The position numbers and the translations under genes were made by a program. Shown one piece after another: positions 33,901 to 40,943 of a DNA stretch of 64,000 bases (position 1 is the first letter of the stretch; each line of letters opens with the position of its first letter). The notes below the pieces were generated by a model, which was given only the letters and a program-made list of their open reading frames with translations, was not told the DNA's origin and did not search any database. Source of the DNA: Gordonia rubripertincta (GTDB lineage Bacteria > Actinomycetota > Actinomycetes > Mycobacteriales > Mycobacteriaceae); NCBI RefSeq assembly GCF_038024875.1, contig NZ_CP136136.1, forward strand, positions 1,550,001 through 1,614,000, written 5' to 3'.

Positions 33901-34331
33901 GCGCGGGCCGCGGTGGCCGCGACGCTGTTGCGGAAGGTGACGGTGACGGCCTGATCGGATTTCGTCACCCACAGCGACGAGCCCTTCGACTTCGGCGCGC
34001 TCACCGGCATCGTCGACAGGACGACGCCGTTGCGGGCACTCGCCAGCGTCGAACACGGGATGCGGGCGTCGAGCGTCTGCGGGGTCTGCGCGATGAGCGG
34101 CGCCATCACCGACGACGTCTCGGCAGCGAGCTCCTGACCTGCGGGCCAGGTGATGTCGGCGTCGGTGGCCTTCACCGGCAGGAACGGGGTGAGAGCGCAC
34201 AGCACGACGCCGAGAACACCCGCGACGATCGCGATCAGACGGGCGGTACGTGCGGAAACACGGGACGTCGAGGCTGTCACAGGCACGGTGCTTGATCGTA
34301 TGCGACCGGCACTCGCCCACCTAGCGCCCAC
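30963..34331 (-). CDS. embA: Arabinosyltransferase EmbA
   Basis: A 1122-residue EmbA-type arabinosyltransferase, the second gene of the embC-embA-embB unit. It has an N-terminal helix (LIAIVAGVLGVVLCALTPF), a periplasmic domain, catalytic DDGYILNM (Asp287; Met294 kept), GT-C membrane region and C-terminal sugar-binding domain (VNGSNAKLPFGLDP). The GTG at 34331 lies 18 bases after the embC stop; a second GTG at about 34286 would remove 15 residues and is equally plausible. The 3' end overlaps embB by eight bases. It shares its catalytic loop with the second EmbA copy, but the two differ widely elsewhere, pointing to old paralogy. Confidence 0.94.
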   Translation of the reverse strand: MGARWASAGRIRSSTVPVTASTSRVSARTARLIAIVAGVLGVVLCALTPFLPVKATDADITWPAGQELAAETSSVMAPLIAQTPQTLDARIPCSTLASARNGVVLSTMPVSAPKSKGSSLWVTKSDQAVTVTFRNSVAATAARAELDRCRELHIFSAPSGPGAQFVGLGDSTVLPPEKRPQVAGIFSELSPEQARAAAAAGMSVSIVVDNRYESSPTVLKIIVMVLAVISVIVALIALALLDRIQGYHRRIGVRTHAWWHSLKPRAADLVVTAILLVWLFLGAGSPDDGYILNMGRTADGFGYLANYYRYYGIPEAPFDWYYSFLSMWSSISPSILWMHIPALVAGLASWFVLSRVLLPRLGPAVRRSSWATWAAALTFTAFWLPFCSGLRSEGIIVLGSLLTWWAAEYAISTRRLLPAALAAALAGFTLALAPHGVVGIAILLVAARALLHILLRRRDELGGSRWTSTAALVAPIAAAGMVVLVIVFRDQTLATVLEAIKLRYTVGPVISWHQEFLRYYFISVVTDDGSLTRRVPLLLLLAGLFVVVAVMLRRTRIRGVDPGPVWRLVGAVGVTLLLFVFTPTKWTIQFGVLAGLAAATSAAATLAVAQSAARSARNLTVFVSGLLFAMAAAMAGYNSWPFAYEYGISWFDRAPVIAGYGASTLFLILAVLAAALAVWQHLRLDYVTNRGLAHSDTGPGETRADRRRLFLASSPIAVIAGLLVVVEMLLFVKAAVSRYPAPTVLTENLNTLRGNPCGLADEVLVEVDPNTGMLTPAGGASATEALRGENPVGFSPNGIPGDLQPEPGSQRPGQMNVSASMARPFAITGGLGSGTTGGRGPETVNGSNAKLPFGLDPATTPVLGSYGYNGEARLTTGWYDLPANRAASPLLVFSTAGAVSTIDTFGVRNFGQKMVVQFGRPGPGGEFEQVGPDILPIDPGPVILNRPWRNMRVPMAAAPPAATVMRLTLQDNNLGDKQFIGITPPRAPRLQTLQEVVGTTAPTLIDFGVASHFPCQQPMGVSHGVAQVPQWRILGDYPLTNSQSKTWQAGVDGGLLGISEATTSAQAVSTYLKDDWVREWGALEKLTPLVPDAPNAQIDTAQTTQWGWSRAGSIRVEPESDE

Positions 34332-34349
34332 CCTGAGCTGCGGCGCTCC

Positions 34350-37300
34350 TCAGTGCCGGATCGGCGCCGGGCTCCACAGGCCGCTGCGGGTCTCCGTGCC
34401 GGTGTCGATGTCGGCGAGGGTGTCCACGCCGCCGTACGGTTCGTAGCGCTCGAGCGCGCCCCAGTCGCGTCCGATGTCGGCCATCAGGTACGTCGGCAGA
34501 GCGGTGGGCTGCTGCGAAACGTCGATCCAGCCGAGCGGGCCGCCGCCGTAGTAGTTCTGCCATGCCGAGACCGCAGCCGCAAGATCCGACCCCGGCTTGA
34601 TCCGCCACTGGGGGATCTCGGCGACACCCGCATCGTGGGTGAACGGCCGCTGGCACGGGAAGGCCAGACCCGACGTCCAGTCCACGTGCACCGGGTCGGT
34701 GCTGCCGACGACGTCCTGCAGCGTCTTCATCTGCGGGACCCGCGGCGGGGTGAGCACGATGAAGCGGTCCTCGTTGAGGTTGTCGTCGGCGGCGACGATG
34801 CGGACCGCGGTGGTGTCCGCCGGCAGCTCGCTGGTGTTGTAGCGAAGGTTCCGCCAGGCCGGGCGCGGGCCGGGGTCGATGAGTTCGGTTTCGCCGGCGG
34901 CGGTGAGGTCGGCGTCCTTGGTGTCCGGTCCGATCGGGTCGGCGGTGTACTCGAGCATCACGTTCGGGTTGTCGTATTCGCCGGCCACCGACATCGTCAG
35001 CAGCGGACGGTCGCGCCAGTCCTTCGGGAGCGCGTACCAACCGGAGGTGAGCCGGGCGGGGACCTGGTCGAGCTTGGAGTAGCTACCCATGACCGGGGTG
35101 GTCTTCGGGTCGAGGAAGAACGGCAACGCGGCCCTGCTGCCGTTGACGCCGGGTTCGGCCAGTTCACCGCCACCGGTGCCGCCGGGGTTGGAGTTGACGA
35201 TCTTCGGGTCGGCCCACACATTGCCGGACAGCACGCCCAACGAGCCCTCACTGGCCGTCGACGCGAGATCCAGCGGCACACCGTCGGGGGAGAAGCCGAC
35301 CGTCTTCGGCGAGGTGCCGGGCGCCGGGGCCGCTCCGCCCAGCGGGTTGCTCAGCGACCCGTCGACGGGCCGCAGCATGTCTCGGTTGGGGTCGCCCTCG
35401 ACCCACACCTTGTCGGCCATGCCGCACGGCTTGCCGGTGAGCGCGGCCAGGTTGGAGCGCGGCACCGAGTACGACGACGACTGGTGGATACCGGCGAAAA
35501 CCGCGGTGATGATCTCGAAGACGACGACGGCCATCGCGAGATAGGCGAGCGGTGCGGCGGCCATCGACGCGGACACGCGCCGGTACCAGCGCTGGTCGGA
35601 GGTGTCGGCCTGCTGGGTGGGGTCCCCGTCGGGGGAGTGCGGGTCGGTGCCGGTGAACGGTTCCCGGAAGTGGAACCACAGCGCGAGGAGGAGCAGTGCC
35701 AGCGCCGCGTACAGGAACACGCTGCCGAGCATCACCCCGCCGATCGTGACCTGCTCGTAGGCCCAGGGCATGCCCCACGCAGAGTAGTAGTAATAGGAGT
35801 TCGGCGCGGTGAACGCCAGCCCGCCGATGAACAGGACGAGCGCACAGAACAGCGTGCGGTTGCGTCGTGAGTGCATCGCTTGCTGACTGGCGGCGACCGC
35901 GGCGATGGCGGCCAGCGCGGCAGCGATACCGGCGAAGACGCCGAAGTGGTGGGTCCACTTGGTCGGCGTGAACATGAGGAACACCAGCGAGGCGAAGGTG
36001 ATCGCGACGATGCGCCGGGTGGGTCCGATGGAGGTGCCGGGGATGCGGTTCTTGCGGATGAGGACCGCCGCGGCCACCACCAGGCCGAGGATCATCGCGA
36101 GGACGGCGAAGCGTCGTGCGATGGAGCCGTCGGCGGAGAAGGCGAACAGCGCCGAGTAGCGGCCGAGCTCGTTGTACCAGTTCATCGACGGACCGAGCGC
36201 GGTCTTCATGCTCGAGGCCTCGGAGAACGAGCGCAGGGTCAGATTCGAGAACACCACGAAGGCCACGAAACTGCCGGCGGCCAGGATCGGCGCGATCAGT
36301 GCGACGAACGACCATCTCAGCGCGCGGCGCGACATCGAGTCGCCGGTGATGACCCGGGCGCGCTTGATCAGCGCCATGATCATCGGTCGGGCGCCGGCGA
36401 TCAGTGCGGCGACGGCGAGCACACCGGTGGGGCCGGCGGCGATGCTGAACGCGCCCACCATGCAGGCCACCGCGGCGGGTAGCAGACGCCCCGTGGCGAT
36501 GGCGCGTTCCACCGAACACCAGGTGAGGAGGGCGCCGAGGCAGATGATCGGCTCGGGGCGCAGGCCGTTGTTGAACGGGAACCAGCAGGCGAGGAAGGCA
36601 AAGGCGGCGGTCCAGGCCACCATCGGGCGGATGACCGCGGCCCGACCGAGCCGCGGGATGACCTCGTGACTCACGATGAGCCACACCAGGATTCCGCAGG
36701 CTAGCGCGGGGAGTCGCATCCACGGGCTGGCCACCGACACATGGCTGAGCAGTCCGAAGACCTGGTAGTACCAGCCGAATGGTGCCTCCGGTGCGCCGTA
36801 CCAGCGGAAGTAGTTTGCGGTGTAGTCGGTGTCCTGCGCGACCCGCGACATCGTCAGCAGGTAGCCGTCGTCGGAGGTGTTGGGTCCGATGATGTGCCAG
36901 AGGATCAACGCACCGATGACCACATAGTCGCGTGCATTGAGGCGCCACCAGCGGGCGGGGAAGATGCGGCGGTGCTTGCGGCCATCGGTTGCGTCAAGAG
37001 TTGCCAGTGCCGCCAGTGAGAGGAGCGTCGCGGCCACTCCGACGACGATGACGAGCCACTTGGAGATGGTCGGCGCGGTGTTGTAGCGGGAGTCGACGGT
37101 GACATGTGCGTCGAGACCGGCGATCTCGGACGCGGGCCCGGACAGGTCGGTGAAGAGGCCGGTGACCTGCGGCCGCTGGTCGGGCGAGTTCTTGAAGGCC
37201 TCTTTGTCCTCGGTGGTCCCCTCGAGCGGTTCCCCGGCGTCGTTGGTCATGCCGACGAACTCGGCGGTCACCGCGTCGGAATCGGCGCGGACGACGATCT

Positions 37301-37712
37301 CGCGGCAATCCTGCGCGCGCATGTCCTGGAGGCTGGCGGAGATCAGCGAGACGTTGCGGATGACCACCTCGACGCCCTGGCGGTCGGCGGGGGAATCGGC
37401 GGCACCCGTCTTACGGATGAAAAGGCCGCGTTCGGCGGATTTCTCGGCCTGCTTCGGCGTGGTCGACAGCAGGACCGAGCCACCGGGAGGGAGGTCGGCG
37501 ACGGCGTCGCAAGGGATCGTGACGTCGAGGTCGACGGGCGTGTAGCCGATGAGCGGGGAGGTGACGGAATCGATCTGTCCGTTCTGAGGCCAGTTGATCT
37601 CCGCGGTCTTCTGCTCGACCGGCATCAGCGGGGTGGCGAGCGCGAGCAGGAACCCGAGCAGGCCGGTGACTATGGCGACGATCCTCGCTCGTCGAACGGT
37701 CTGCGCTGGCAC
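34350..37712 (-). CDS. embC: Arabinosyltransferase EmbC
   Basis: A 1120-residue Emb protein, first gene of the embC-embA-embB unit. EmbC assignment rests on order and on segments such as NWPQNGQIDSVTSPLIGY, VLLSTTPKQA and RPQVTGLFTDL, which track mycobacterial EmbC. In mycobacteria EmbC extends the arabinan of lipoarabinomannan. The catalytic loop is DDGYLLTM with Asp281 and Met288 retained, unlike the two EmbB copies. GTG start at 37712; a TACCAT hexamer lies eight bases upstream on the minus strand, so transcription may start at or near the start codon. aroQ is divergent, 68 bases away. Confidence 0.94.
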   Translation of the reverse strand: MPAQTVRRARIVAIVTGLLGFLLALATPLMPVEQKTAEINWPQNGQIDSVTSPLIGYTPVDLDVTIPCDAVADLPPGGSVLLSTTPKQAEKSAERGLFIRKTGAADSPADRQGVEVVIRNVSLISASLQDMRAQDCREIVVRADSDAVTAEFVGMTNDAGEPLEGTTEDKEAFKNSPDQRPQVTGLFTDLSGPASEIAGLDAHVTVDSRYNTAPTISKWLVIVVGVAATLLSLAALATLDATDGRKHRRIFPARWWRLNARDYVVIGALILWHIIGPNTSDDGYLLTMSRVAQDTDYTANYFRWYGAPEAPFGWYYQVFGLLSHVSVASPWMRLPALACGILVWLIVSHEVIPRLGRAAVIRPMVAWTAAFAFLACWFPFNNGLRPEPIICLGALLTWCSVERAIATGRLLPAAVACMVGAFSIAAGPTGVLAVAALIAGARPMIMALIKRARVITGDSMSRRALRWSFVALIAPILAAGSFVAFVVFSNLTLRSFSEASSMKTALGPSMNWYNELGRYSALFAFSADGSIARRFAVLAMILGLVVAAAVLIRKNRIPGTSIGPTRRIVAITFASLVFLMFTPTKWTHHFGVFAGIAAALAAIAAVAASQQAMHSRRNRTLFCALVLFIGGLAFTAPNSYYYYSAWGMPWAYEQVTIGGVMLGSVFLYAALALLLLALWFHFREPFTGTDPHSPDGDPTQQADTSDQRWYRRVSASMAAAPLAYLAMAVVVFEIITAVFAGIHQSSSYSVPRSNLAALTGKPCGMADKVWVEGDPNRDMLRPVDGSLSNPLGGAAPAPGTSPKTVGFSPDGVPLDLASTASEGSLGVLSGNVWADPKIVNSNPGGTGGGELAEPGVNGSRAALPFFLDPKTTPVMGSYSKLDQVPARLTSGWYALPKDWRDRPLLTMSVAGEYDNPNVMLEYTADPIGPDTKDADLTAAGETELIDPGPRPAWRNLRYNTSELPADTTAVRIVAADDNLNEDRFIVLTPPRVPQMKTLQDVVGSTDPVHVDWTSGLAFPCQRPFTHDAGVAEIPQWRIKPGSDLAAAVSAWQNYYGGGPLGWIDVSQQPTALPTYLMADIGRDWGALERYEPYGGVDTLADIDTGTETRSGLWSPAPIRH

Positions 37713-37720
37713 AAAGAGAG

Positions 37721-37774
37721 ATGGTAGCCGTTGAGCTGTCTCGCCCCGGTCGGCGAGGCGGCTGAGACTATGGT
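37721..37774. promoter_or_regulatory. Divergent promoters of embC and aroQ
   Basis: On the minus strand TACCAT (37726-37721) ends eight bases before the embC GTG. On the plus strand TATGGT (37769-37774) ends six bases before the aroQ ATG. Both fit the TANNNT -10 hexamer of actinobacterial sigma-A promoters and would give near-leaderless or leaderless transcripts. The 42 bases between them must hold both -35 regions. Confidence 0.55.
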
Positions 37775-37780
37775 GAACCC

Positions 37781-38251
37781 ATGTCCGACTCCACGCCCGA
37801 TCCGGCCGGTCCCGAGCCGCTGCCGATCCTCCTGCTCAACGGGCCGAACCTGAACACCCTGGGTACCCGTGAGCCGGCGATCTACGGCTCCGAGACGCTC
37901 GACGACGTCGTCGACCTCGCCGAGCGGACCGCGTCGGAACTCGGTTTCGGCCTGCGAGCGGCGCAGACCAATCACGAGGGACAGATGATCGACTGGATTC
38001 ACGAGGCGGTGGGGAAGATCAGCGGCATCGTCATCAACCCCGGCGGGTGGACCCACACGTCCGTCGCCCTCGCCGACGCCCTCGTGGTGCCCGGAGTCCC
38101 GATCTTCGAGGTGCACATCAGCAACGTGCACAAGCGTGAGGCGTTCCGGCACCACTCCTATGTCTCGCCCCTCGCAGCCGGTGTCATCGCGGGCTACGGC
38201 ATCCGCGGTTACGAATTCGCGATCCGCCGTCTCGCTGAGATCGTGGACTGA
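37781..38251 (+). CDS. aroQ: Type II 3-dehydroquinate dehydratase
   Basis: A 156-residue type II dehydroquinase that converts 3-dehydroquinate to 3-dehydroshikimate in the shikimate pathway. The family core is intact: LLLNGPNLNTLGTREPAIYG with catalytic Tyr35 and Arg30, QTNHEGQMIDWIHEA, INPGGWTHTS, and EVHISN with His112 as general acid. Length is normal. It stands alone, away from the aroB/aroC/aroK genes with which it usually clusters, between embC and an SRPBCC-ArsR pair. A TATGGT -10 hexamer six bases before the ATG indicates leaderless transcription. Confidence 0.95.
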   Translation: MSDSTPDPAGPEPLPILLLNGPNLNTLGTREPAIYGSETLDDVVDLAERTASELGFGLRAAQTNHEGQMIDWIHEAVGKISGIVINPGGWTHTSVALADALVVPGVPIFEVHISNVHKREAFRHHSYVSPLAAGVIAGYGIRGYEFAIRRLAEIVD

Positions 38252-38252
38252 G

Positions 38253-38317
38253 TATTATTGCAACCTGGGGGTTGCGAGTCGCCGGCGAATGATGCAACCA
38301 TTGGGTTGCATCATTCG
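38253..38317 (+). promoter_or_regulatory. Promoter with two GCAACC-N4-GGTTGC operators ahead of the SRPBCC-ArsR pair
   Basis: A likely -10 box TATTAT (38253-38258) is followed by inverted repeat GCAACC-TGGG-GGTTGC (38260-38275). A second copy of the same core, GCAACC-ATTG-GGTTGC (38294-38309), sits inside a larger perfect 14-base inverted repeat (38286-38299 with 38304-38317). Centres are 34 bases apart. Two copies of one palindrome around the expected transcription start suit autoregulation by the ArsR protein. The large hairpin lies just ahead of the ribosome-binding site AGGAGG and may also serve as the aroQ terminator. Confidence 0.72.
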
Positions 38318-38336
38318 AAGCGGCCCAGGAGGCGTC

Positions 38337-38819
38337 ATGAGTGCAACCGATCCCGAGACAATCAGTGCGGCAACCGATGAGAACCCCGATCGGATCGAGC
38401 GGGAGATCGCCATCGAGGCGACCGCCGAGCGCGTGTGGCAGCTCGTCAGCGAGCCGGGCTGGTACATCAACGACAGCGTGATCAGCGACCACCGGATCGA
38501 CCGCGACGGAGATCTGTCGACGGTGCACGATCCGGTCCACGGCGCCTTTACCTTTCGTACCGTGAAACTCGACGAACCGCGTTACGCCGCCTTCCGGTGG
38601 CTCGCCGACGCATCTGACCCCGATTCGGAGTCGACGCTCGTCGAGTTCTGGATCACCGACTCCGGGTCCGGGGTGATCCTCAGGGTCGTCGAGTCGGGAT
38701 TCGCTTCGCTGTCCGGTTCCGACGCGGAACGACGCGCCAGGTTCGACGGCAACGTCGAAGGCTGGAAGATCGAGCTCGAACTCGCACGTACTCACCTGAC
38801 GAGCGGCTCCGATGCCTGA
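38337..38819 (+). CDS. SRPBCC/AHSA1-type domain protein
   Basis: A 160-residue protein of the START/Bet v1-like SRPBCC superfamily (AHSA1-like). ATG 38337 is chosen for the perfect AGGAGG four bases upstream; a longer in-frame reading from 38136 would run through aroQ and the operators. The AHSA1 pattern is visible: EREIAIEATAERVWQLVSEPGWYINDS, LVEFWITDSGSGVILRVVESGF, and a C-terminal helix NVEGWKIELELARTHL. Such proteins bind hydrophobic ligands in a cavity and often pair with an ArsR repressor, exactly as here. Ligand unknown. The stop overlaps the arsR start by eight bases. Confidence 0.88.
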   Translation: MSATDPETISAATDENPDRIEREIAIEATAERVWQLVSEPGWYINDSVISDHRIDRDGDLSTVHDPVHGAFTFRTVKLDEPRYAAFRWLADASDPDSESTLVEFWITDSGSGVILRVVESGFASLSGSDAERRARFDGNVEGWKIELELARTHLTSGSDA

Positions 38820-39129
38820 GGTCGCTCCCGTCGAGATCTTCGGCGCTCTCGCCGACGAGACCCGCTGGCAGATCCTCGTCAGATTGGGGGCCGAACCGGC
38901 CTCGGCGTCGACCCTCGCCACCGAGCTGCCGATCAGCCGTCAGGCGATCGCCAAGCACCTCAAGGTGCTGACCGATGCGGGCCTGGTCGCCGCATCCCGC
39001 GCCGGGCGCGAAATCCGTTACGCGGCGGTCGGTTCGGAGCTCTCGCGCCTCGCACGACATCTGGACATGATCGCGCGCGGATGGGATCGGCGACTGGCCG
39101 GTATCAGGAAGGCCGCCGAACGCGACTGA
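38812..39129 (+). CDS. ArsR-family winged-helix transcriptional repressor
   Basis: A 105-residue ArsR-type regulator with a winged helix-turn-helix (IFGALADETRWQILVRLG...ASTLATELPISRQAIAKHLKVLTDAGLV). No Cys is present, so the classic As/Cd thiolate site is absent and metal sensing of that type is unlikely. ArsR members paired with SRPBCC proteins usually respond to other cues. The gene overlaps the SRPBCC gene by eight bases, and the two operators upstream of the pair are its probable targets. Confidence 0.92.
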   Translation: MPEVAPVEIFGALADETRWQILVRLGAEPASASTLATELPISRQAIAKHLKVLTDAGLVAASRAGREIRYAAVGSELSRLARHLDMIARGWDRRLAGIRKAAERD

Positions 39130-39134
39130 TCCGC

Positions 39135-39161
39135 GAGAGGTTGCTCGTGGGGTGACCTCTC
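39135..39161. terminator. Weak hairpin between converging arsR and HNH genes
   Basis: GAGAGGT (39135-39141) pairs with ACCTCTC (39155-39161) over a 13-base loop, six bases after the arsR stop and touching the stop codon of the opposing gene. It is short, so its terminator role is uncertain. Confidence 0.4.
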
Positions 39162-40749
39162 AGAACGGCGGTGGACCGTCGGCCTGTTCACGTCGTTCAC
39201 GTTCTCGCTGGTTGCGGGCACGCTCCGCCCGCCGGCGTGCGTGCTTCTGCGCGAGCCGGTTGCTGGTGGGCGGGGTGTCGTCCCCGGTGATGACCCGTGG
39301 GGACGGTGGGGCTTGGGGTGGCTGTTCGTAGCGGATACGACGCAGGTTCGGGAAGGAGTCTTCGAGGTTCTCGGCGTCACCGGGGATGACGAACCCCTCG
39401 GACGTGCGGTATTCGGTGACCAGGTGGCCGTCGTCGTCGCGGTACTGGACGTCGATCCAGTCGCCGAACGTCTTGTGTAGATGCCCGAACCGGCACTTGG
39501 CGTTGAGGTTCTCACTCGCCGTGGCCCCACCCTGGGTGGGGTTGGTGTGGTCGTACTCGGCGACGTGGTCCAGATCGGAGTCGAAAGCCGAACACCCGCA
39601 GCCCGGTTCGGTGCAGTACCCATCACGCACACGCACGAAATCGGCGCACGCCGTGGTCGGCCGGTACGGGTCCGCGGTTTGCGCACCCGGGTAGACGATC
39701 ACGACGTCGTTCGCCGGGACGTCCTCGGCGACGACGCGGGCCGGTGGTGTGCGCACCGGGGTGACAGGTGTGATGGTCGCGTCGGCCCGGGTGGCGAGAT
39801 CACGCACATGCTCATCAGAGATGATCCCGTGGCCGTCGACCCAACCGATCCCCGAAGCCCCGGCGAGGGTGGCGGCATCGGTGACCACGTGGACGACGAC
39901 CTCGGTGGACACCGCGCGGACCACCTCGGCGGGGTCGGGGATCTCGGCGTCACAATCCTCCCGCCCGCATTGGCAATCGAAGACGGTGCCAGTCAACAGC
40001 GCGAACATGGCATCGGAATTGCGCTGGTTACGGTTGCGCCCGTCGTGGGCGCAGACGGTATCGGCCAACGCTGTCACCGCTTTCGCGGCAATACGAATGT
40101 GCTCCGCCGCCATCACACCGGTGATCTCACCGGTCCCGTCGGCGAAGTTCTCGGTCCACATCCCACGCTTGTCCAACGCTTCCTTGCGGCGTTCGCGCAC
40201 CGCGTCGGGGTCGTGACGGAACACCAGGCGATCGACCATGTCCCGCAGCTTCGGCGGGGTCCACGCGCCTTTACGGCTGCGCAGGATGGTGTCGATCTCG
40301 GTGTCGAGGTCCGCGATGACCGCGTCGTCGGAGATGAGGTCGGTGCGGGTGATGACCGTCTGGATCAGCTGCCGCGACAGGATGCCATCGCGCAGCGTGG
40401 TCAACACTTTCGGCAACCGGTCACGCAGCGCGAGCGCTTCACCCACCCACTGATCGGCCTGGTAGCGGGTGATGGCGGCTTCACGGCAGACCCGGGTCAC
40501 CATCTCGGTGTAGCGGTCGATGAAGAACCCGCCACCGGTGTTGACCACGAGCTGGTCGTAGACGGTCACAATCGATTCATACCGGCACCACGCCAGGTAA
40601 GCCTCGCCGTGACGGATCGAACCGAACCGCGCCATATGAGTTGCGGTGTCAGACAATTCGGGGTGGGCAGGATCGACCCCGGCGAGGAACCCGCCCGGTA
40701 GATCGGTCCACGCACGCGACACGCTGCCCCCACAACGTCTACAACCCAA
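39160..40749 (-). CDS. DUF222 and HNH endonuclease domain protein (13E12-repeat family)
   Basis: A 529-residue protein with an N-terminal DUF222 region and a C-terminal HNH nuclease motif (CTEPGCGCSAFDSDLDHVAEYDH...NPTQGGATASENLNAKCRFGHLHKT). Such genes are abundant and variable in actinobacteria (13E12 family) and sit in mobile or hypervariable spots; the role is unknown. A Cys-rich segment (FDCQCGREDCDAEIP) may bind zinc. The start is uncertain: MGCRRCGG at 40749 or an internal Met near MARFGSIRHG. The C-terminus is strongly basic. The 194-base gap upstream (40750-40943) shows no gene. Confidence 0.85.
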   Translation of the reverse strand: MGCRRCGGSVSRAWTDLPGGFLAGVDPAHPELSDTATHMARFGSIRHGEAYLAWCRYESIVTVYDQLVVNTGGGFFIDRYTEMVTRVCREAAITRYQADQWVGEALALRDRLPKVLTTLRDGILSRQLIQTVITRTDLISDDAVIADLDTEIDTILRSRKGAWTPPKLRDMVDRLVFRHDPDAVRERRKEALDKRGMWTENFADGTGEITGVMAAEHIRIAAKAVTALADTVCAHDGRNRNQRNSDAMFALLTGTVFDCQCGREDCDAEIPDPAEVVRAVSTEVVVHVVTDAATLAGASGIGWVDGHGIISDEHVRDLATRADATITPVTPVRTPPARVVAEDVPANDVVIVYPGAQTADPYRPTTACADFVRVRDGYCTEPGCGCSAFDSDLDHVAEYDHTNPTQGGATASENLNAKCRFGHLHKTFGDWIDVQYRDDDGHLVTEYRTSEGFVIPGDAENLEDSFPNLRRIRYEQPPQAPPSPRVITGDDTPPTSNRLAQKHARRRAERARNQRERERREQADGPPPF

Positions 40750-40943
40750 CCAGGATGGTCGAATCTGTCACCACCCAAGGTAAACCCCACCACCGACAAA
40801 CTCGGATCTTCATCCACAAGAGCTGGGGAGTGACACATTGCGGGGCAAACGGTTTGATCGGAATGAAGTCGCGCGCGACATGATTCCGGCAACACGACCT
40901 CGATCGAAGTCGCACCGACGAAATGAAGTCTGGCAGACACGTT

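Noticed and set aside
38812..39129. ArsR as an arsenic or cadmium resistance regulator
   Set aside because: The protein has no Cys and no arsenic or metal transport gene is adjacent.
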